From the NCBI GenBank assembly GCA_937957985.1, contig CALGOH010000092.1, forward strand, positions 1 to 27,694: a stretch of 27,694 bases of DNA, written 5' to 3'. Source of the DNA: an uncultured Verrucomicrobiae bacterium. GTDB lineage: Bacteria; Verrucomicrobiota; Verrucomicrobiia; Verrucomicrobiales; Akkermansiaceae. The translations under genes were made by a program, and so were the position numbers. Below the pieces are notes generated by a model. That model worked only from the letters and a program-made list of their open reading frames with translations, searched no databases and was not told the origin of the DNA. Positions 22,987-27,694 of the stretch are shown here, piece after piece. Numbering within the stretch: the stretch's first letter is position 1; each line of letters starts with the position of its first letter.

Positions 22987-24273
22987 TCACTGACCCACCT
23001 CTTGAATCACCTTAATCAGCGGCAGGAACAATGCAAACACAACGGAGCCGACGACCAGGGCCAGAATCACGATCATGATCGGCTCCAGAATCGAGGTCAG
23101 CGCCGTCACGGCGTTGTCGACCTCGTCGTCGTAGACATCCGCCACCTTGAGCAGCATCTCGGGGAGCTGGCCGGTTTCCTCACCGACGTCCACCATCGAG
23201 ATCACCATCCCCGGGAACACGCCGGAGGCCTGCAGGGGCGTGACGATCGACTCCCCTTCCTTGACCGCGCTGTGGACCTTCTCGATGGCGTTCGAGATGA
23301 TCACGTTGCCGGCGGTGTCGCGGGTGATGTTGAGCGCCTGGAGGATGGGAACACCGGAGGTGACCAGCGTGCCCAGCGTCCGCGAGAAGCGGGCCACCGC
23401 GCTCTTGCGCTGGATGTCGCCGAAGATCGGCGCCTTGAGCTTGGCCGTGTCGATCGCCTTGCGGCCGCCCTTGGTCCGGCCCCAGGCATTGATCCCGATG
23501 CCGATGAGCACCACCAGGATGAGGAACCAGACGGCGTTCGGGATGACCCAGACATTGGCCGACAGGAAGAAGTTCGACGTGCCGAACACGACCTTCGAGA
23601 TGGCCGGCAGCTCGGTGTTGTCCATTTCCTGGAACATCGCCTCGAACTTCGGAACGATGACCAGCATCAGGAAGACGAGGATCGCGACGGCGATGAACAT
23701 CACGATCACCGGATAGACCATCGCCGAGACGATCTTGTTCTTCAGCTTCTGGGCCTTCTCCTGGTACTCGGCGAGACGCAGCAGGACGACCTCGAGCACA
23801 CCGCCGAGTTCGCCCGCCTTGACCATGTTGACGTAGAGCTTGTTGAAGATCTTCGGGTGCTGGGCCAGCGCCTCGGAGAAGGTGGAACCCGACTGCACCG
23901 AGTCGGCCAGCGCATTGAGCGTGCCTCGCAGCACCGGGTTCGGCTCCTGTTTCGCGAGCACCGTGAGGCCGCGCAGCAACGGCAGGCCGGAGTCGATGAG
24001 CGTCGCAAGCTGCCGCGTGAAGATCATCAACTGCTTCGGCTTGATCCGGCCACCGGTGCGGGCCTTGCCCTTGGGACCCGCGGCCGCCTTGCCCTTCTTG
24101 CGGGCCGTCTTCTTCGTCGCCTTGAGCGTGCCCTTGCCGGCCTCGACGATTTGCAGGGGATAGTAACCCTGCCCCTTGATCTGCTCCAGGGCCTCGGCCT
24201 CGGTGTTGGCCTCGACGGTGCCCGAAAGCTGCTCGCCCTTGGCGTCGGCGGCGGTGAACTCGAATTTCGGCAT
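22987..24273 (-). CDS. gspF: GspF/PilC-type inner-membrane platform protein
   Basis: The 428 residues are near the usual length of about 400. The N-terminal domain (MPKFEFTAADAKGEQLSGTV) is followed by a Lys/Gly/Ala-rich linker at about 46-76, which is longer and more basic than usual. Two repeated T2SSF domains follow, at about 83-205 (FTRQLATLIDSGLPLLRGL) and 293-415 (FSRTLGTLVTSGVPILQAL), each with GE-type motifs (VKAGELGG, VDVGEETGQ). TM helices lie near 186-207, 243-263 and 395-418. It anchors the pseudopilus in the inner membrane and contacts the ATPase. The upstream ATPase gene ends 80 bp before it. Confidence 0.95.
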   Translation of the reverse strand: MPKFEFTAADAKGEQLSGTVEANTEAEALEQIKGQGYYPLQIVEAGKGTLKATKKTARKKGKAAAGPKGKARTGGRIKPKQLMIFTRQLATLIDSGLPLLRGLTVLAKQEPNPVLRGTLNALADSVQSGSTFSEALAQHPKIFNKLYVNMVKAGELGGVLEVVLLRLAEYQEKAQKLKNKIVSAMVYPVIVMFIAVAILVFLMLVIVPKFEAMFQEMDNTELPAISKVVFGTSNFFLSANVWVIPNAVWFLILVVLIGIGINAWGRTKGGRKAIDTAKLKAPIFGDIQRKSAVARFSRTLGTLVTSGVPILQALNITRDTAGNVIISNAIEKVHSAVKEGESIVTPLQASGVFPGMVISMVDVGEETGQLPEMLLKVADVYDDEVDNAVTALTSILEPIMIVILALVVGSVVFALFLPLIKVIQEVGQ

Positions 24274-24353
24274 GGGTCTTCTTCAGTTAGGTGGTTGAGG
24301 GAGATTTGACAGCCCCGGGAGGCGGTTGACGATTCGAAAATGGAGAAGGTTTG

Positions 24354-26030
24354 TCAGGTGTACTTAAGGACCTCCTCGATGGTGGTCTTGCCCAGATAGA
24401 TGTTCCGCAGACCGTCCTCGCGGAGCGTGTTCATGCCCCGCTCCATGGCCTTCTGCTTGATCACGACCGTGGGCGCCCTCTCGGTGATGAGGTCCCGGAT
24501 CGGGTCGGAGATGTCGAGCAGCTCGTAGAGACCCGCCCGGCCCTTGTAGCCGGTCTGCCCGCAGACGTCGCAGCCCTTGCCGGTGAAGAAGTCCTTGTCG
24601 CCCAGTTCGGTCGGCGAGACGCCGAGCTGGTTGAGGATCGCCTCGCTCGGCTCGTAGTTCGCCTTGCACTCGGCGCAGATCGTCCGCACCAGCCGCTGGG
24701 CGAGGATCCCCTCGAGCGAGGCGGCCACCAGGAACGGCTCGGCGCCCATGTCGATCAGGCGGGTCACCGCCCCGGGGGCGTCGTTGGTATGGAGGGTGGA
24801 AAGGACGAGGTGGCCGGTGAGCGAGGCCTGGATCGCGATCTGGGCGGTGTCGAGGTCGCGCATCTCGCCGACCATGATGCGGTCGGGGTCCTGCCGGAGG
24901 AAGGCCCGCAGGACCCGCGGGAAGGTCAGGCCGATGCCGTCGTTGATCGGGATCTGGATGATGCCGTCGATGTCGTACTCGACCGGGTCCTCGGCGGTCA
25001 GCAGCTTGCTGTCGATCGTGTTGATCCGCCGCAGCGCGGCGTAGAGGGTGGTCGTCTTTCCCGCCCCGGTCGGTCCTGTGACGATGAAGATCCCGTTCGG
25101 CTTCTCGATCGTCTCGCCGAGGTAGTCGTAGATGTGCTGGGGCAGGCCCAGGGCCTCGAGCGAGAGGTTGATCGACGAGCGGTCGAGCACCCGCAGCACC
25201 ACCGACTCGCCGTGGTAGGTCGGCAGCGAGGAAACCCGCATGTCGACCTGGCGGTCGCCGACCTGCTTGACGATGCGCCCGTCCTGCGGGACGCGGCGCT
25301 CGGCGATGTTCATGTTCGCCATGACCTTCACCCGCGAGATGATCGGCAGGGCGAGGTGGACCGGCGGAGGCGCCATTTCGTAGAGCGCGCCATCGACCCG
25401 GTAGCGGATCTTGAAGTCCTTCTCGAAGGGCTCGAAATGGATGTCCGAGGCGCGCTCCTTGATCGCCTGATAGAGCACGAGGTCGACGTAGCGGATGATC
25501 GGCGCGGAGTTGGCCTCGTTCTCCAGATCGGCGGGGTTCAGGTCGCCGTCGGGCCCGCCGAACTCGAGCTGCTCGAGGATGGATTCCATCCCTTCGCCGT
25601 CGCCGCCGTAGCACTCGTTGATCTTGTCCTCGACCTGGTGGTCGGGCGCGATCGCCAGCACCAGCTCACGCCCGAGGGCGAACCGCAGGTCCTCGAGGGT
25701 CTGCGGGTTCATCGGATCGACCAGGCATACGTGGAGTCCCTCGTCGGTGAGGTTCACCGGCAGCGCGCCGTGGAGGCGGGCGGTTCCGGCGGGAATCAGT
25801 GCCAGCAGTTCCTCGGGCGGGCTCCACTGGCGCAGATCGACCTGCTCGGCCCCGAGTTCGGAGGCGACGATCGGCCACACGTCCTCCTTGCCGTGGATCA
25901 CCTGGAAGTCGGCCAGCACCTCGGCCACCTCCTTGCCGCTGTTCTCGACCTCGTTGAGCACCTCCTGCCCGAGCGAGCGGTCGATCAGACCGCGGCTGAT
26001 GAAAAGTTCGACTAGCTGGTTGCTGTCCAT
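24354..26030 (-). CDS. gspE: GspE/PilB-type secretion ATPase (second of a tandem pair)
   Basis: The protein has 558 residues. The N-terminal T2SSE/MshEN-like region occupies about 1-140, and SDIHFEPFEKDFKIRYRVDG begins the N2 domain near 195. Walker A is GPTGAGKTT at 319-327, the Asp box is around AEDPVEYD, Walker B is RIMVGEMRD at 384-392, and the His box is TGHLVLSTLHTNDAP. A zinc-binding tetracysteine motif (Cys452/Cys455 and Cys487/Cys490) marks it as an extension/secretion ATPase rather than a PilT-type retraction motor. It would power pseudopilus assembly at the cytoplasmic face. It lies 22 bp after the first ATPase gene. Confidence 0.96.
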   Translation of the reverse strand: MDSNQLVELFISRGLIDRSLGQEVLNEVENSGKEVAEVLADFQVIHGKEDVWPIVASELGAEQVDLRQWSPPEELLALIPAGTARLHGALPVNLTDEGLHVCLVDPMNPQTLEDLRFALGRELVLAIAPDHQVEDKINECYGGDGEGMESILEQLEFGGPDGDLNPADLENEANSAPIIRYVDLVLYQAIKERASDIHFEPFEKDFKIRYRVDGALYEMAPPPVHLALPIISRVKVMANMNIAERRVPQDGRIVKQVGDRQVDMRVSSLPTYHGESVVLRVLDRSSINLSLEALGLPQHIYDYLGETIEKPNGIFIVTGPTGAGKTTTLYAALRRINTIDSKLLTAEDPVEYDIDGIIQIPINDGIGLTFPRVLRAFLRQDPDRIMVGEMRDLDTAQIAIQASLTGHLVLSTLHTNDAPGAVTRLIDMGAEPFLVAASLEGILAQRLVRTICAECKANYEPSEAILNQLGVSPTELGDKDFFTGKGCDVCGQTGYKGRAGLYELLDISDPIRDLITERAPTVVIKQKAMERGMNTLREDGLRNIYLGKTTIEEVLKYT

Positions 26031-26052
26031 GGAAATCGGGTTCTTTCGGGGG

Positions 26053-27694
26053 TCAGTCGAGGTCGGACATGGTCACGTGCAGCACCTCCTCGGCCGAGGT
26101 CAGGCCCGCCTGCACCTTGCGGATGCCGTCCTCGCGCATCGACCTCATGCCCAGCTCGCGCGCGCGGCGCCGGAGCTGCGAGGTGGTCAGGTTCTCGTTC
26201 ACCATGTGGCGCACCTCGTCATCGATGCGGAAGAGCTCGAAGATGCCCATCCGCCCGCGATAGCCGGCGTCGCGGCATTTCTCGCAGCCGACCGGTCCCA
26301 TGATGTTGCCCTCCGCAATGGCGGCCTCGTCGAGCCCGAGCGCCCGGATCTGCTTGTCGTTGAGGACCGCCGGCTCCTTGCAGATCGGGCACAGGCGCCG
26401 CACCAGGCGCTGGGCGAGAATCGCGCGCACCGCCGAGGCGATGAGGAAGCGCTTGATGCCGATGTCGGCGAGACGGGCCACCGCCGAGGGGGCGTCGTTG
26501 GTGTGCAGGGTGGAAAGCACGAGGTGGCCGGTGAGCGCGGCGTTGATCGCGATGTTCGCGGTTTCCGCGTCGCGGATCTCCCCGATCATGATGATGTTCG
26601 GCGCCTGGCGCAGCATCGAGCGCAGCGCGGCGGCGAAGGTCATGCCGATGTCCGACTTCACCATCACCTGGTTGATGCCCGGCAGCTCGTATTCGACCGG
26701 ATCCTCGACGGTGATGATCTTGCGGTCCGGCCGGTTGATCACGTTGAGGCAGGCGTAGAGCGTCGTGGTCTTGCCCGATCCGGTCGGGCCGGTGACCAGG
26801 ATGATCCCGTCGGGCAGGCCGATGAGTTCCTCGAAGGTGGTCTGGTCGTCGGAAAAGAAGCCGAGCTCCGGCAGGCCGAGCACCAGCGCCGACTTGTCGA
26901 GAATCCGCATCACGATCGACTCGCCGTGGTTCGACGGCACGGAGGAAACCCGGAGGTCGACCTCCTTGTCGCCGGACTTGAGCTGGATCCGTCCGTCCTG
27001 CGGAAGGCGCTTCTCGGCGATCGACATCGACCCGCTCATCACCTTCAGGCGGGCGATGATCGCCGGCAGGAGCTTCTTCGGGTGGTTGTCCACCTCGATC
27101 AGGCGGCCGTCGATCCGGTAGCGGATCCGCACCGAGGTCTCGAGCGGCTCGATGTGGATGTCCGAGCAGCGCTGCTTCATCGCCTCGGCCAGCATGTGCT
27201 GGACGAGCCGGATGATCGGCGCGTCGCTGTCCTCGACCTCCGCGCCCTCGGCGCCGCCGGCGACGTTCATCCCGGCGTCCAGCCCCTCCTCGGCACCGTA
27301 GAACTGGTGCAGGAACTCGGAGATGGCAGAATGGGTCGTGCAGACGAAGTTCAGCTCGCGGCCGAGCACCGGGGGAAGGCTGTCCATCGCCTCGAAATCG
27401 AAGGGATCGGACACCGCGACGGTGAGATAGACTCCGTCGTCGGAAATCGGAACCACCCGGTAGCGGCGGGCGATCTCGTCGGGAATCGAGTCGGCGACCT
27501 CCGGGCCGACCGACAGGCCGCTCAGGTCGACCGCCTCGATGCCGGCGTTCGCGGCCAGCACCTGGGCGATGGTCGTTTCCGTCAGCGCGGTTTTCTCAAG
27601 CAGCGCGGCGACCACCGAACCGCCGCCCCCGCGGGCTTGGTCGACCTCCTCCTGCGTGACGGAGCCGGCCTCGACCAGCAGATCGACGAGATAG
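26053..27694 (-). CDS. gspE: GspE/PilB-type secretion ATPase (first of the pair, N-terminus outside window)
   Basis: The frame is open to the window edge. Residues upstream of an internal GTG at 27615 (LLVEAGSVTQEEVDQAR) match the usual N-terminal domain of the family, so the true start lies beyond 27694. All motor motifs are present: CSDIHIEPLETSVRIRYRID, Walker A GPTGSGKTT, VEDPVEYEL, Walker B NIIMIGEIRD, TGHLVLSTLHTNDAP, and a tetracysteine zinc site (CPICKEP and CEKCRDAG). It has the same architecture as the next gene but is clearly diverged in sequence. It may be an old duplication with the two motors serving different functions, or forming mixed hexamers. Confidence 0.96.
   Translation of the reverse strand, partial: YLVDLLVEAGSVTQEEVDQARGGGGSVVAALLEKTALTETTIAQVLAANAGIEAVDLSGLSVGPEVADSIPDEIARRYRVVPISDDGVYLTVAVSDPFDFEAMDSLPPVLGRELNFVCTTHSAISEFLHQFYGAEEGLDAGMNVAGGAEGAEVEDSDAPIIRLVQHMLAEAMKQRCSDIHIEPLETSVRIRYRIDGRLIEVDNHPKKLLPAIIARLKVMSGSMSIAEKRLPQDGRIQLKSGDKEVDLRVSSVPSNHGESIVMRILDKSALVLGLPELGFFSDDQTTFEELIGLPDGIILVTGPTGSGKTTTLYACLNVINRPDRKIITVEDPVEYELPGINQVMVKSDIGMTFAAALRSMLRQAPNIIMIGEIRDAETANIAINAALTGHLVLSTLHTNDAPSAVARLADIGIKRFLIASAVRAILAQRLVRRLCPICKEPAVLNDKQIRALGLDEAAIAEGNIMGPVGCEKCRDAGYRGRMGIFELFRIDDEVRHMVNENLTTSQLRRRARELGMRSMREDGIRKVQAGLTSAEEVLHVTMSDLD

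Noticed and set aside
22867..26015. Plus-strand frames at 22867-24309 and 24351-26015
   Set aside because: They are antisense to gspF and gspE; the His/Asp/Arg-rich translations are complement shadows.
1..27694. CRISPR arrays, tRNA/rRNA genes, transposases, attachment sites
   Set aside because: Reading both strands by eye found no spaced direct repeats, tRNA-like folds, integrase or transposase proteins; a covariance-model search was not possible.

Overview
The window is GC-rich, densely coded bacterial DNA, most likely from a Verrucomicrobium (Verrucomicrobiae, in the Haloferula/Luteolibacter neighbourhood). The placement is an inference. It rests on the style of the sigma factor/membrane protein/YfbK-type VWA operon, the GspG-type pseudopilins, the secreted beta-helix proteins, and a short palindromic repeat (GCGGTGGCAAGCCACCGC, usually next to ACTCCAAA) that I associate with this group from memory. 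No rRNA, tRNA, CRISPR array, transposase or prophage gene was seen. Eighteen protein genes account for nearly all of the sequence, and two of them run off the window ends.

Region 1 (1-11364, minus strand): a four-gene cluster read from right to left. It holds an ECF sigma factor, a single-pass membrane protein placed like an anti-sigma factor, a TPR/Wzz-like/YfbK-type VWA protein, and a giant secreted or membrane protein of more than 2,080 residues that leaves the window. The second and third genes are in one reading frame, separated only by an amber stop. The giant gene's N-terminal coding region contains two inverted copies of the short palindromic repeat. This cluster is the best candidate for an uncharacterised envelope-associated system.

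Region 2 (11365-14140, plus strand): a 356-bp intergenic region with three palindromes, then tatC (with an enlarged first periplasmic loop and an acidic tail) and yicC.

Region 3 (14141-17839, minus): two adjacent genes for secreted right-handed beta-helix proteins, probably polysaccharide-acting enzymes.

Region 4 (17914-20546, minus): a small membrane-anchored protein, cysS and hemB, tightly packed as an operon. An AT-rich divergent promoter region separates it from a plus-strand two-TM protein at 20642.

Region 5 (21181-27694, minus): a type II secretion/type IV pilus-like operon. It has two tandem GspE/PilB ATPases, a GspF/PilC platform protein, a GspG pseudopilin, and a second GspG paralogue that has lost its prepilin peptidase site. 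A Lys/Arg-rich small protein follows. The ATPases would power and the platform protein would anchor assembly of the GspG filament; the role of the uncleavable paralogue is open.
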